Shown in pieces: positions 14,950 to 24,612 of a stretch of DNA of 64,000 nucleotides. A program made the position numbers and the translations under genes. Each line of letters opens with the position of its first letter. Within the stretch, counting starts at the first letter, position 1. Source of the stretch: Streptomyces marincola (lineage in GTDB: Bacteria; Actinomycetota; Actinomycetes; Streptomycetales; Streptomycetaceae); assembly GCF_020410765.1 (NCBI RefSeq), contig NZ_CP084541.1, positions 5,289,001-5,353,000 on the forward strand. Reading direction: 5' to 3'. The notes beneath the pieces are model-generated. The model saw nothing but the letters and a program-made list of their open reading frames with translations. It searched no databases and had not been told where the DNA came from.

Positions 14950-17900
14950 ATGGACAGCAGAACCGTCAGCCCCGTGTTCGTCGGCCGCGCCCCCGAGTGC
15001 GCCGCGCTCGACGAGGGCCTCGCCGCGGCCGACGCGGGAGGGCCGCAGGCGGTCCTCGTCGGCGGCGAGGCGGGGGTGGGCAAGACCCGCCTGGTGGAGG
15101 AGTTCCTGCGCCGGGCGGAGGCGGCCGGCGCGGTCACCGCCGTCGGCGCGTGCGTCGAGGTGGGCGCGGACGGCCTGCCGTTCGCACCCGTGTCCACCAT
15201 TCTGCGGGCGCTGTACCGCCGGCTCGGCGAGGAGCTGACGCGGGCCGCCGCCGGATTCGGCGGCGAGCTCGCGCGGTTGCTCCCCGAGCTGGGGGAGCCG
15301 AGCGCGGCGGTGGGCGCGGCACGGGACGTCGAGGTGCGCGGCCGGCTGTTCGAGCTGACGGGCCGGCTGCTCGAAGCCCTGGCGCGGGAGCGGGCACTCG
15401 CCCTCGTCATCGAGGATCTGCACTGGTCGGACACCTCGACCCGGGAGCTGCTCGGCTACCTCTTCCGCTCCCTCCAGAGCGGCCGGGTGATGCTGGTGGC
15501 CACCTACCGCTCGGACGACATCCACCGGCGCCACCCGCTGCGCCCGTTCCTCGCCGAGCTGGACCGGCTGCGTACGGTGCGGCGGTTCGAGCTGGCCCGT
15601 TTCACGCGCGACGAGGTGCGCAGCCAGCTCGCCGGCATCCGCGGCAGCCGGCCGCCCGAAGACCTGCTCGACGATGTCTACCAGCGGTCGGACGGCAACG
15701 CCTTCTTCGTCGAGGAGCTGGCCGGCATGTCGGAGGAGTGTGGTTCGGGCGGCATCACCGACTCGGTCAGGGACCTGCTGCTCGTGCGGGTCGAGGCCCT
15801 GCCGGAGACCGCGCAGCGCGTCGTGCGGCTGGTGGCCAGGGGCGGTTCCCAGGTGGAGTACGGGCTGCTGCGCGCGGTGGCCGAGCTGTGCGAGGACGAC
15901 CTGATCGCCGCGCTCAGGGCCGCGGTCGGGGCCAGCGTCCTGCTCGCCCAGGACGACGGCACCTACCGGTTCCGGCACGCGCTGGCCCGCGAGGCCGTCG
16001 ACGACGACCTGCTGCCGGGGGAGCGCTCCCGGCTCAGCCGGCGGTACGCCGAGGCGCTTGAGGCGGACCCGGCGCTTGTGCCGCCCGACGGGCGGGCGGC
16101 CCGGCTCGCGACCTTCTGGTACCACGCGCACGACCCGGTCAAGGCGCTGCCCGCCGTGGTGGGCGCCGCGTCGGGCGCCCGCGGGCAGCACGCGTACGCG
16201 GAGCAGCTGCAACTGCTGGAGCGGGCGCTGGAGTTGTGGGACGCCGTGCCCCTGGAGGTGCGGCAGTCCCTGCGGGTCGCGGAGGACGCGGACTCCTATC
16301 CGCTGTGCGATTGCCCGGACGAGGCGCTCGGGCTGCTCGACATGCTGGCCGCGATGACGCTCGCCGCGCGGTACGCGGGCGTGCCCGAGCGCGGTCTGTC
16401 CCTGGCCAAGCGGGCCCTGCGGGCCCTCGACGGGCTCGGCCACCCGCTGCGGGCCGCGTGGTTCTGGGTGGAGAAGTCGCGCTTCGTGCGCAACCTCGGC
16501 CGCGGCAGCGGGCGGGAGGAGCTGGACACCGCCCAGGAGCTGCTGCGGGGGATCGACGCCTCGCCCGTGCACGCGCGGGTGCTGACGGAGGCCGCGCTGT
16601 GGGGCGCGGTGTTCGCGCCCGGGCCCGACAGCCTCGCCGTCGCGGGGCGGGCCGTGGTCCTGGCCAGGACGGTGGGAGACCGGATCGCCGAGCTGAACGC
16701 GCTGCTCAGCCGCGGCGGACTGCTGATCGAGTCCGGCCGGGGCGAGGAGGGCCTGCACGACCTGCGGACCGTCGCGGAGCAGGCGGTGGCCTCCGACCTG
16801 GTCGGGGTCTTCACCCGCAGCCACATCAACCTCCAGTCCCTGCTGGAATCCATGGGCCGGTCCGAGGAGTCCCTGGCCGTGGCCGAGGAGGGCCTGGCGC
16901 TCGCCTACCACTACGGGCTGCCCGACACCCAGGCGTGGCTCCAGGGCAACCGTTCCGACGCCCTGTTCTCCCTGGGCCGGTGGGACGAGGCGGAGGAGGC
17001 CGCGCGCAGCGCGCGGCGCAGCGGGCAGATGCCGGTGACGCGGGCACTGGCCGCGCAGCGGCTGGCCCGGCTGGCGCTGGCCCGCGGCGACCTGGCCGTG
17101 GCCGAGGCGGAGATCACGACCCTGCGGGGGCTGCACCGGCTGCACAACGGCGCGGCGGCGCAGTACGCGCACCCGGTGGCCGAGTACCGGATCGCGCTGG
17201 CCGCCCACCAGGGCCGCATCCTGGACGCGCGCCGGCTGTGGGCCGAGGCCGTGTCGACCGGCCTCGGCAACGGGACGGGCTCGTACACCTGGCCCATGGT
17301 GGCCGCCGCCGCCGAGGCCGAGTCGGCGGCGCGCGGGGTGCCCGCGGCCCTGCCGGGGCAGGCGGAGTCGCTCGCCGCGCTGCGGGACTACGCGGCGGGG
17401 CTGCGCCGCGACTACCCGGTCTGGGCAGCGTACGCGGCGCTGGTCGAGGCCGAGTTGCGGCGGGCGGAAGGCGCGGGAGGGGCGGCGGAGTGGGCTGCCG
17501 TGGCCGGGATGTTCGACGGCCTCGGCCGCCCGTTCGAGTTGGCCCGGGTGCATCAGAGGTGGGCCGAGGCCCTGCTCGCGGAGGGGCAGCGGGAGCGGGC
17601 GGGGGAGCTGCTGGTCCGGGCGCACGAGGCCGCGACGGCTCTGGGCGCGGGGCTGCTCGTCGCGGGCACCGGGCAGCTGGCCCGGCGGGCCAGGCTGCCG
17701 CTGACGCGGGAGGAGAGCGTGCCGGGGGCGGGGGGCGGCGCGGAGTCGTTCGGCCTGACCCGCCGGGAGCGCGACGTGCTGACGCTGGTGGCCGCGGGCC
17801 GGAGCAACCGGCAGATAGCCGAGGAGCTGTTCATCTCGCCCAAGACGGCGAGCGTGCACGTCTCCCACATCCTGGCCAAGCTTGAGGTCTCCGGCCGCGG

Positions 17901-17967
17901 CGAGGCCGCGGCACTCGCCCACCGGCTCGGCATCGTCGGTGCCGAGCCGGTCGCGCCCGCCGGCTGA
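14950..17967 (+). CDS. LAL-type LuxR-family transcriptional regulator with ATPase domain
   Basis: A 1005-aa large ATP-binding LuxR-family regulator. The N-terminal STAND-type ATPase has Walker A GGEAGVGKT (about residues 38-46) and a Walker B-like LALVIEDLHWSD. A long helical TPR-like middle follows, and a C-terminal LuxR helix-turn-helix (about 933-1000: LTRRERDVL, NRQIAEELFISPKTASVHVSHILAKL). Such proteins usually activate transcription when a small-molecule or protein ligand is bound. ATG 14950 gives a normal N-terminus just before the ATPase; longer in-frame starts are weak. It converges on the sugar dehydrogenase gene with only 25 bp between them. Confidence 0.9.
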   Translation: MDSRTVSPVFVGRAPECAALDEGLAAADAGGPQAVLVGGEAGVGKTRLVEEFLRRAEAAGAVTAVGACVEVGADGLPFAPVSTILRALYRRLGEELTRAAAGFGGELARLLPELGEPSAAVGAARDVEVRGRLFELTGRLLEALARERALALVIEDLHWSDTSTRELLGYLFRSLQSGRVMLVATYRSDDIHRRHPLRPFLAELDRLRTVRRFELARFTRDEVRSQLAGIRGSRPPEDLLDDVYQRSDGNAFFVEELAGMSEECGSGGITDSVRDLLLVRVEALPETAQRVVRLVARGGSQVEYGLLRAVAELCEDDLIAALRAAVGASVLLAQDDGTYRFRHALAREAVDDDLLPGERSRLSRRYAEALEADPALVPPDGRAARLATFWYHAHDPVKALPAVVGAASGARGQHAYAEQLQLLERALELWDAVPLEVRQSLRVAEDADSYPLCDCPDEALGLLDMLAAMTLAARYAGVPERGLSLAKRALRALDGLGHPLRAAWFWVEKSRFVRNLGRGSGREELDTAQELLRGIDASPVHARVLTEAALWGAVFAPGPDSLAVAGRAVVLARTVGDRIAELNALLSRGGLLIESGRGEEGLHDLRTVAEQAVASDLVGVFTRSHINLQSLLESMGRSEESLAVAEEGLALAYHYGLPDTQAWLQGNRSDALFSLGRWDEAEEAARSARRSGQMPVTRALAAQRLARLALARGDLAVAEAEITTLRGLHRLHNGAAAQYAHPVAEYRIALAAHQGRILDARRLWAEAVSTGLGNGTGSYTWPMVAAAAEAESAARGVPAALPGQAESLAALRDYAAGLRRDYPVWAAYAALVEAELRRAEGAGGAAEWAAVAGMFDGLGRPFELARVHQRWAEALLAEGQRERAGELLVRAHEAATALGAGLLVAGTGQLARRARLPLTREESVPGAGGGAESFGLTRRERDVLTLVAAGRSNRQIAEELFISPKTASVHVSHILAKLEVSGRGEAAALAHRLGIVGAEPVAPAG

Positions 17968-17992
17968 CGGGCGGGCGCGCGGCCGGGCGGCG

Positions 17993-19189
17993 TCAGCGCA
18001 CGCGCAGCCGCAGGATGCGGTCGTCGCCCTCCTCGGGCGTGCCGCGGCCGTCCGTCTCGTTCGTCACCAGCAGCAGCTCGCCGTCCTTGCCGGGCAGCAG
18101 GGCGCGCAGCCGCCCGTACTCGCCGGTGAGGAAGTCCTGCGGCTCGGCCACCGGCTCGCTGCCGTCCAGCGGGACGCGCCACAGGCGTTCGCCGCGCAGC
18201 GCGGCCAGCCACAGCGAGCCCTGGCTGTAGGCGAGGTCGCTGGGCGAGGCGTCGGCCGGCGGCCATTGCTCGACGGGGTCGATGAACCCGGCGTCCGCGC
18301 CGCCCCTGCCCTCGTGCTCCGGCCATCCGTAGTTCCCGCCGGGCTCGATGCGGTTGAGTTCGTCCCACGTGTCGTCGCCGAACTCGGCGGCCCACAGCCG
18401 GCCCGCGCCGTCCCAGGCCAGGCCCTGCACGTTGCGGTGCCCGAGCGAGTAGACGAGGGAACCGGGGTCGGGATTGTCCGCGGGCGGCCCGCCGGTCGCC
18501 GGGTCGATCCTGAGGACCTTGCCGGCCAGCGACTCCGGGTCCTGGGCCAGCTCGCCGTCGCCGGTGTCGCCGGTGGAGGCGTACAGCATCCCGTCCGGGC
18601 CGAACGCGAGCTGCCCGCCGTGGTGGACCACCTCGCCCCGCGGGATGTCCGTGACCAGGTCCCCGTCGGCCGCCAGCCGTTCGCCCGCGGGCGCCGAGCC
18701 GTCGTACCTGAAGGCGGAGACGCGGTTGTCGGACTCGGCCGTGTAGTAGGCGAACAGCCGGCCTCCGGTATCGAAGTCCGGGGCGAGCGCGAGGCCGAGC
18801 AGGCCGCCCTCGCCCCGGCCGGTCGAGACCCCCGGCACCTCCCCGGCCTCCGTCACCTCGCCCGACTCCGCGTCGACGAGGTCGATCCGGCCGCTGTCCC
18901 GCGAGCCCACCAGCAGGTCGCCGTCCGGCAGCCGCACGACGCCCCAGGGGGATTCGAGCCCTTCCGCAACGGTTCCGAGCACCTCGACCTCGCCGCGGGC
19001 CGGGGCCGGCGAGGCGTTCTCTCCCGCGCCCGCGCTCTCCCGGGGGGACGCGGACGCGGCGGACGGGCTCTCCCGCCGCTCGCCGTCGCCGCCGTCGCCG
19101 TCCCCGCCGTCCGAGGAGCAGCCGGCCGCGAGCACGGCCAGGGCGAGGAGCGCGGCCGGCCGGCCGCGTCTGCCACCACGTACGGTCAT
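17993..19189 (-). CDS. PQQ-dependent sugar (glucose/sorbosone-type) dehydrogenase, lipoprotein
   Basis: A 398-aa exported lipoprotein. The signal peptide ends in a lipobox (VLAAGC) whose cysteine would be lipidated, followed by a Ser/Gly/Asp-rich linker. The rest is a six-bladed beta-propeller of the soluble glucose dehydrogenase family, with SPWGVVRLPDGDLLVG, GGLLGLALAPDF, HHGGQLAFGPDG, YSLGHRNVQGLAWD and GGNYGWPEHEG. These motifs match quinoprotein sugar dehydrogenases acting outside the membrane. ATG 19189 has GGGAGG upstream. The natural substrate is unknown. Confidence 0.88.
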   Translation of the reverse strand: MTVRGGRRGRPAALLALAVLAAGCSSDGGDGDGGDGERRESPSAASASPRESAGAGENASPAPARGEVEVLGTVAEGLESPWGVVRLPDGDLLVGSRDSGRIDLVDAESGEVTEAGEVPGVSTGRGEGGLLGLALAPDFDTGGRLFAYYTAESDNRVSAFRYDGSAPAGERLAADGDLVTDIPRGEVVHHGGQLAFGPDGMLYASTGDTGDGELAQDPESLAGKVLRIDPATGGPPADNPDPGSLVYSLGHRNVQGLAWDGAGRLWAAEFGDDTWDELNRIEPGGNYGWPEHEGRGGADAGFIDPVEQWPPADASPSDLAYSQGSLWLAALRGERLWRVPLDGSEPVAEPQDFLTGEYGRLRALLPGKDGELLLVTNETDGRGTPEEGDDRILRLRVR

Positions 19190-19313
19190 GCCTGCCTCCC
19201 GAAAGACGCGGGCAGCGCCTCTGGCCGCCCGGTGAGGTATCCGGCGGTACCCGCGGCGCCGGACCGGACCGGCGCCGGGCCACCGCACTCAAGAGTGCCC
19301 TCTCGCCGCCGCG

Positions 19314-20312
19314 TCAGTCCCACGACTCGCGTGCCGGCGGCAGCTCCGCGATCTCCGCGAGATCATGAGGGGGCAGGTCGAGTGCCGACGCCGCGGCGTT
19401 CTCGCCGGCCCAGTGCGCCCGCCGGGTGCCGGGCAGCGGCACCACGTGCCGGCCCTGGGCGAGCAGCCACGCCAGGGCCACCTGCGCGGGCGTCGCCCCT
19501 GGGTGCCGTTCCGCCACCCGGCGCAGCCCGGCGACCACGGGCTGGTTGGCCGCCATCATCTCGGCCGTGAACCTCGGGTGCCTGGCCCGCAGGTCCGCGG
19601 GCCCGAACCCGCCCCCCGGTACCAGCGTGCCCGTCAGGAAGCCGCTGCCGAGCGGCATCGCCGCCAGGAACCCGATGCCGCGGGCCTCGCACCAGGGCAG
19701 CAGCTCCGCGCCCGCCGCGGGCGACCACACGGACAGCTCCGCCTGCACCGCGCTCACGGGGAACACCTGCTGCACCCGCGACAGCACCCCGAGCGCGGAC
19801 CTGTACGCGGCGGCGTCCGACGCGCCGGGGCCGCCGCGGGCCGCCAGCGCGCACAGTCCGAGCGCGCGCACCTTGCCCGCGCGCACCAGTTCCGCCATGG
19901 CGCCCCACGTCTCCTCGACCGGCACCTCGGGGTCGACGCGGTGCAGCTGGTAGAGGTCGATGACGTCCGTCCGCAGCCGGCGCAGCGACGCGTCGCAGGC
20001 GCGCCGCACGTACGCGGGACTGCCGTTCGCCACGATGTGCTGATCGCCCACCAGCAGCCCGCACTTGGTGGCCACGAACGCGTCCGGCCGCCGTTCCCTC
20101 AGGACCCGGCCGAGCAGCAACTCGTTCGTGAACGGCCCGTACATGTCCGCGGTGTCGAGCAGCGAGCAGCCCGCGTCGAGCGCGGCGTGCACGGCGCGCA
20201 GCGCGGACTCACCGTGCCGGCCCGGCGCCGTGTAACCCCAGCTCATCGGCATGCAGCCGAGTCCGACGGCGCCGACCCGCAGCGCCCCCGCCCCCAACGT
20301 CCGGTACCGCAC
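19314..20312 (-). CDS. Aldo/keto reductase
   Basis: A 332-aa NADP-dependent aldo/keto reductase with a TIM-barrel fold. The catalytic Asp and Tyr are in DTADMYGPFTNE, Lys in FVATKCGLL and His in LYQLHRVD. The C-terminal cofactor loop PLPGTRRAHWAGEN is of the usual form. GTG 20312 is preferred because GGAGGGA lies about 10 nt upstream and the protein then starts just before RTLGAGALRVGAVGLG. An ATG at 20387 would add 25 very basic residues. It is divergent from the 2-hydroxyacid dehydrogenase gene. Confidence 0.88.
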   Translation of the reverse strand: MRYRTLGAGALRVGAVGLGCMPMSWGYTAPGRHGESALRAVHAALDAGCSLLDTADMYGPFTNELLLGRVLRERRPDAFVATKCGLLVGDQHIVANGSPAYVRRACDASLRRLRTDVIDLYQLHRVDPEVPVEETWGAMAELVRAGKVRALGLCALAARGGPGASDAAAYRSALGVLSRVQQVFPVSAVQAELSVWSPAAGAELLPWCEARGIGFLAAMPLGSGFLTGTLVPGGGFGPADLRARHPRFTAEMMAANQPVVAGLRRVAERHPGATPAQVALAWLLAQGRHVVPLPGTRRAHWAGENAAASALDLPPHDLAEIAELPPARESWD

Positions 20313-20441
20313 CCGCCGTCGTTCCCTCCACGCGCCCGCCCGCGCCGCACCCCGTGCCCGCCGCTTCGTCCGCCGCTTCGTCCGCATCCAACGTAGCGGT
20401 CGCCCCCGAAGGACCCGGGGCCCGGGGCCTTGGCCAGGGCT

Positions 20442-20447
20442 TAGCCT
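20442..20447 (+). promoter_or_regulatory. Putative -10 hexamer of the 2-hydroxyacid dehydrogenase gene
   Basis: TAGCCT ends 6 nt before the ATG at 20454. No Shine-Dalgarno sequence is seen, so a leaderless transcript is likely. Confidence 0.45.
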
Positions 20448-20453
20448 GACGCC

Positions 20454-21407
20454 ATGACCACTTCGGACGTCTGGCTGCCGTTCCCGCCCGAGGAACTCGC
20501 CCCCCTTCCCGACACCCTGAACTACGTCCACTGGAACGGGGAGCCCGACTTCCCGGCCGATCCGGCGCGGTGCGTCTTCTACACCGTCCCGTACCTGAAG
20601 GGGCCCGAGGTGGCCACGCGTCCGCTGCCGCACATGCCGGGGGTCCGGGTCGTGCAGACGCTCACCGCCGGGGTCGAGCACATGCTGCCCGACGTCCCGC
20701 GGCTGCCGGAGGGGGCCGTGCTGTGCAACGCGGGGCCGCTGCACGACACCAGCACCGGTGAACTCGCGCTCGCGCTCGCCCTCGCGGCCCAGCGCGGCAT
20801 CCCCGACGCCGTGCGCGACGCCCGGGAGGGCCGGTGGGCCCAGGCCGTGCGGCCCTCGCTCGCCGACCGGCGCGTGCTGATCCTCGGCTACGGGGGCATC
20901 GGAGCGGCCGTGGAGGAGAGGCTGCTGCCGTTCGAGGTGGCCGAGGTCATCCGGGTCGCCAGCCGGGCCAGGCAGTCGCGGCGCGGGCCGGTGCACGGGG
21001 TCGAGTCACTGCCGGAGCTGCTGCCGCGGGCCGAGATCGTGTTCGTCACCACGCCGCTGACCGACGCCACCCGCGGCCTCGTGGACGCCGGTTTCCTGGC
21101 CCGCATGCCCGACGACGCGCTGCTCGTGAACGTCGCCCGCGGCGCGATCGTGGACACCGGCGCGCTGCTCGCCGAGCTGGAGTCCGGGCGGCTGCGCGCC
21201 GCGCTCGACGTCACGGACCCGGAGCCGCTGCCGGCCGGGCACCCCCTGTGGCAGGCCCCGGGCGTGCTGATCACGCCCCATGTCGGCGGCCCGACCAGCG
21301 CGTTCAGGCCCCGGGCCGAGCGGCTGCTGCACGCCCAGCTCGCGCGGTTCGCGGCGGGCGAGGCGCCGGACCACGTGGTCGCGACGGGCGGGGCGCCCAC
21401 CGGCTGA
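20454..21407 (+). CDS. D-isomer-specific 2-hydroxyacid dehydrogenase
   Basis: A 317-aa NAD(P)-dependent dehydrogenase of the phosphoglycerate dehydrogenase/formate dehydrogenase-like superfamily. It has the nucleotide motif GYGGIGAAVEERL, the substrate Arg in NVARGAIVDTGALL, an acidic residue region DVTDPEPLPAGHPLW, and the catalytic His in TPHVGGPTSAF. There is no ACT domain, which separates it from SerA at 28.5 kb. The 2-oxoacid substrate is not predictable. The following gene begins about 110 bp downstream. Confidence 0.88.
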   Translation: MTTSDVWLPFPPEELAPLPDTLNYVHWNGEPDFPADPARCVFYTVPYLKGPEVATRPLPHMPGVRVVQTLTAGVEHMLPDVPRLPEGAVLCNAGPLHDTSTGELALALALAAQRGIPDAVRDAREGRWAQAVRPSLADRRVLILGYGGIGAAVEERLLPFEVAEVIRVASRARQSRRGPVHGVESLPELLPRAEIVFVTTPLTDATRGLVDAGFLARMPDDALLVNVARGAIVDTGALLAELESGRLRAALDVTDPEPLPAGHPLWQAPGVLITPHVGGPTSAFRPRAERLLHAQLARFAAGEAPDHVVATGGAPTG

Positions 21408-21519
21408 CGAGCTTCCCCCAAGCCGTTACTTTCAGTGAGTTTCCTATGTCGCTGAGTGACGGATCTGGTGTATCGTCCGTCCGGGGTGAGCCCGGAAGGA
21501 GAGAGGGGGGCGTCAGGCG

Positions 21520-24441
21520 ATGCACCGTCGACGGGACAAGTGGTGTCTGCCGCACGGACGCGGGACCGCGCTGCTCAGCGGCCCCCTCCCGCAGCTCGCG
21601 CTGGCCGCGGTCTGCGCGGGCTACGCGGCGGGGGCCCTGCTCGGCTGGGGATCGCCGCGGGTGGCCGCCGCCATGGGCGATTTCGGCCTGGCCGCCGCCG
21701 CCTTCCTGGCCGCGGGGTCCTGCCTGTGGTACGCGCGGGACCGCGCCGGGGAGTTCCGCACCGCGTGGGTCCTCTTCGGCGCCTCCTCGATGATGATGGG
21801 CCTCGGCAACGCCATCTGGGGCTGGTACGAGGTCGTGCTCGGCCGCGCGGTACCGCGCCTCTCAGCGGCCGACCTGTGCTTCCTGATGTTCGCGCCGCTG
21901 GCCATCATCGGCCTCCTCATGCTGGCGAAACGGCCGGTCACCCGCGCCGGCTGGGTCTGCCTCGGCCTCGACGCCTGGCTCATCGGCGGCTCGATGATGA
22001 CGCTCTCCTGGAGCGTCGCCCTGGCCCAGGCCGCGGAGCGGCAGGGGGAGACCGTCACCCGCGCGGCGCTCGCGCTCGCCTATCCGTTACTCGACATCGC
22101 CCTGGTCAGCATGGTGCTGGTGCTGCACTTCCGGCGCAGCGCCACCCACCGCCCCCCGATCAACGCCGCCATCGCCGCGCTCGCCCTGACGGTGCTGTGC
22201 GACGCGCTGTTCACCTCGCCCATGCTGCGCGAGCAGTACAGCTCGGGGCAGTTGCTCGACGCCGGCTGGTTCGCGGGGTCGCTGCTGCTCGCCTGGGCGC
22301 CCTGGATGGCCTCGCGCCTCCCGGCCGAGGGCCGCGCCGAAGGACCGGAGGAGCGCGACGAGCCGCCCGCGGGGGACCCCGGGCGGCCGGGCGGGCCGGG
22401 CGTCCCGCGGCACCCCGAGGGCCGGGGCGGCCACGCGCTCGGCAGCCCCCTGGCCGGGCTCGCCCCCTATCTCGCCGCGGCGGTGTGCGTGCTCAGCATC
22501 CTGTTCACCGTCTTCAGCGGGCGCCACGTGGACCGCGTCGTGGTCTTCGCCGCCTGCGCCGTCGTGCTCGCGCTGCTGGTCCGCCAGGGCATCACCCTCA
22601 TGGACAACGTGTCGCTGACCCGGGAGCTGGCCCACAAGGAGAACTACTTCAGGTCACTGGTGCAGGGATCGAGCGACGTCATCATGATCGCGGACCCCGA
22701 CGGCAGCCTGCGCTACGTCAGTCCCGCCGCGAGCGGCGTGTACGGCCGGGACGCGGAGCGGCTGACCGGCAGCGCCCTGTCGGCCCTCATCCACCCCGAC
22801 GACTTCGGACGCGTCCAGCACGAGCTGCACCGGTTCCTGTCCGTCCCGGCCGCCAGGGAGTCGGCCACCCGGATCGAGTGCCGGGTCAGGCACGGGGCCG
22901 GCCACTGGCTGAACGTCGAATCCAGCGTGAAGCGCCACGAGGGCGGTCTGATCTTCAACACCAGGGACGTCACCGAGCGGGTGCGGCTCCAGGCCCAGCT
23001 CCAGCACAGCGCCTCGCACGACTCGCTCACCGACCTGCCCAACCGAGCCCTGTTCATCGAACGCGTCCGGCTGGCGCTCGGCGGCGGTGGCGGCCCGGAC
23101 GCCGCCGTCCTCTACATCGACCTCGACGGCTTCAAGCAGGTCAACGACTCGGCCGGGCACCAGGTCGGCGACGAGCTGCTGATCCAGGCCGCCCAGCGGC
23201 TGCGCGAGTCCGTGCGGGCCGGGGACACGACCGCGCGCCTCGGCGGGGACGAGTTCGCCGCGCTCATCACCGGCGACCCCGGCGGCGAGACGCAGCCGAG
23301 GGAGTACCGCATCCTGGAGATCGCCGAGCGGGTGCGCACGGCACTCGGCCGGCCCTACCGGATCGACGGGCGGCAGATCCGCGTGGCCGCCAGCATCGGC
23401 ATCGCCTTCGCCGAGCCGGGCGCCAGCCCGGCCGCCCTGATGCGCCGGGCCGACCTCGCGATGTACCGGGCCAAGCAGTCGGGCAAGGGCCGCGTCGAGC
23501 TGTACGACCCGCAGCTCCAGGCCGAGGCGGTGCGCCGCACCGAGCTGGCGGACCGGCTGGGCCGAGCCCTGGACGCCGGGGAGTTCATGCTCCTGCACCA
23601 GCCCATCGTCGAACTGGCCGACGGCCGGGTCGCCGCCGTCTGCGCCCAGGCCCGCTGGCACTCGGCGCACGGCCACCTCTCCACCCCGCTTGAGTTCCTC
23701 CGCGGCGGCCCCCGGCAGCTGCCCGCCGCCACCGACCCCGAGGACGGCAGCGCGGCCGAGGTCACGGGCTGGCTCCTGGAGCAGACCGTCACCGAGGCGG
23801 CGCGGCGGCACCGCACGGGACTGACCGTTCCGGTCAGCGTGCGGGTGCCGAGCGGCCGGCTCGCGGACCGGGCCCTCGGCGTCCGCGGCGTGGAGACCCT
23901 GCTGGGGCGCCACGGCCTGCCCCCCGAGGCGCTGATGATCGAGCTGCCGGAAGCCGACTCCGTGCTCGCCTCGGGCGAGCTGCGCCGCCGCCTGACCGAC
24001 CTCAGCCGGCTCGGCGTCGGCATCGCGCTCGGCGGGTTCGGCAGCGGCGGCACGGCTGCCGCGGCCCTGCACCGGCTCCCCGTCGACCTCGTCCGGCTCG
24101 ACGGCGAGCTGGTGGACGGCGTTCTGGACTCGGCTCCGCTGAGCACCATCGCCGCCGGACTGCTGCGCATGGCCGCCGACCTCGGGATCGACTCGCTCGC
24201 CGACGGCGTCGACCGGCCGGAGCAGGCCGTTGCCCTGCGGGCACTGGGCTGCCGGCGCGGCCAGGGACTCGCGTTCAGCGAGCCGCTCGAACCGGGCAGC
24301 CTGCGCCGGGTGCTCGACGCGGGCCGGCTGCCCGTCCCGCCGGACCCGGCCCGCCTCGCGGCGCAGCGCCCCGGGCACGACGCCGCCCGGCACTCGCGCC
24401 CGGCGGCCGATTCCACTCCTTCGTCCGCCGCGCCCACATAG
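21520..24441 (+). CDS. Membrane PAS-GGDEF protein with degenerate EAL domain (CdgF-like)
   Basis: A 973-aa protein with about nine hydrophobic segments (roughly residues 10-360, split by a Gly/Pro/Glu-rich loop), a PAS domain (about 375-490), a GGDEF domain and an EAL-like domain (about 688-930). GGDEF is intact at 575-579 and preceded by RAGD at the exact spacing of an inhibitory I-site. The EAL half has lost its signature: VCAQARW replaces EALxRW, LPEAD replaces the ITE metal site, and GGFGSGG replaces DDFGTG. It is probably a diguanylate cyclase with a non-catalytic EAL domain. Position before ilvB matches my memory of cdgF in S. coelicolor. Confidence 0.85.
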   Translation: MHRRRDKWCLPHGRGTALLSGPLPQLALAAVCAGYAAGALLGWGSPRVAAAMGDFGLAAAAFLAAGSCLWYARDRAGEFRTAWVLFGASSMMMGLGNAIWGWYEVVLGRAVPRLSAADLCFLMFAPLAIIGLLMLAKRPVTRAGWVCLGLDAWLIGGSMMTLSWSVALAQAAERQGETVTRAALALAYPLLDIALVSMVLVLHFRRSATHRPPINAAIAALALTVLCDALFTSPMLREQYSSGQLLDAGWFAGSLLLAWAPWMASRLPAEGRAEGPEERDEPPAGDPGRPGGPGVPRHPEGRGGHALGSPLAGLAPYLAAAVCVLSILFTVFSGRHVDRVVVFAACAVVLALLVRQGITLMDNVSLTRELAHKENYFRSLVQGSSDVIMIADPDGSLRYVSPAASGVYGRDAERLTGSALSALIHPDDFGRVQHELHRFLSVPAARESATRIECRVRHGAGHWLNVESSVKRHEGGLIFNTRDVTERVRLQAQLQHSASHDSLTDLPNRALFIERVRLALGGGGGPDAAVLYIDLDGFKQVNDSAGHQVGDELLIQAAQRLRESVRAGDTTARLGGDEFAALITGDPGGETQPREYRILEIAERVRTALGRPYRIDGRQIRVAASIGIAFAEPGASPAALMRRADLAMYRAKQSGKGRVELYDPQLQAEAVRRTELADRLGRALDAGEFMLLHQPIVELADGRVAAVCAQARWHSAHGHLSTPLEFLRGGPRQLPAATDPEDGSAAEVTGWLLEQTVTEAARRHRTGLTVPVSVRVPSGRLADRALGVRGVETLLGRHGLPPEALMIELPEADSVLASGELRRRLTDLSRLGVGIALGGFGSGGTAAAALHRLPVDLVRLDGELVDGVLDSAPLSTIAAGLLRMAADLGIDSLADGVDRPEQAVALRALGCRRGQGLAFSEPLEPGSLRRVLDAGRLPVPPDPARLAAQRPGHDAARHSRPAADSTPSSAAPT

Positions 24442-24462
24442 TGAGACGCCATTCGCACGCGC

Positions 24463-24492
24463 TTGACACGCGGCAGGAGGGGGGAGCAGTGT
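24463..24492 (+). promoter_or_regulatory. Promoter of the ilvB leader
   Basis: A consensus -35 TTGACA (24463-24468), an 18-bp spacer and CAGTGT (24487-24492) lie 7 nt before the leader-peptide ATG, so the leader mRNA probably begins at its start codon. Confidence 0.6.
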
Positions 24493-24499
24493 CTGACCC

Positions 24500-24541
24500 A
24501 TGCGCACCCGAATTCTCGTACTTGGACGGCGCGTCGGCTGA
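24500..24541 (+). CDS. ilvB leader peptide (attenuator)
   Basis: A 13-codon reading frame, MRTRILVLGRRVG, with a run of Ile-Leu-Val-Leu codons and a later Val. This is the form of the branched-chain amino acid leader peptides found upstream of ilvB in actinobacteria. Ribosome stalling at the Ile/Leu/Val codons when charged tRNA is scarce would disrupt the downstream terminator and allow transcription into ilvBNC. The peptide itself probably has no function after synthesis. Confidence 0.85.
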   Translation: MRTRILVLGRRVG

Positions 24542-24578
24542 CCCCGGGACCACCCCGAGGACCCACAGCGGCGCGCTC

Positions 24579-24612
24579 CCCCTCGCATGCCTCACGGCAC
24601 GAGGGGTTTTTT
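24579..24612 (+). terminator. ilvB attenuator terminator
   Basis: A stem CCCCTCG/CGAGGGG (24579-24585 with 24600-24606) is followed directly by six T residues (24607-24612). Such a T-run is rare in this genome, which supports a regulated intrinsic terminator. It lies about 100 bp before ilvB. Confidence 0.85.

Noticed and set aside
14923..17922. Minus-strand open frame opposite the LAL regulator
   Set aside because: A shadow of the codon bias; rich in Arg, Gly, Pro and His with no motifs.
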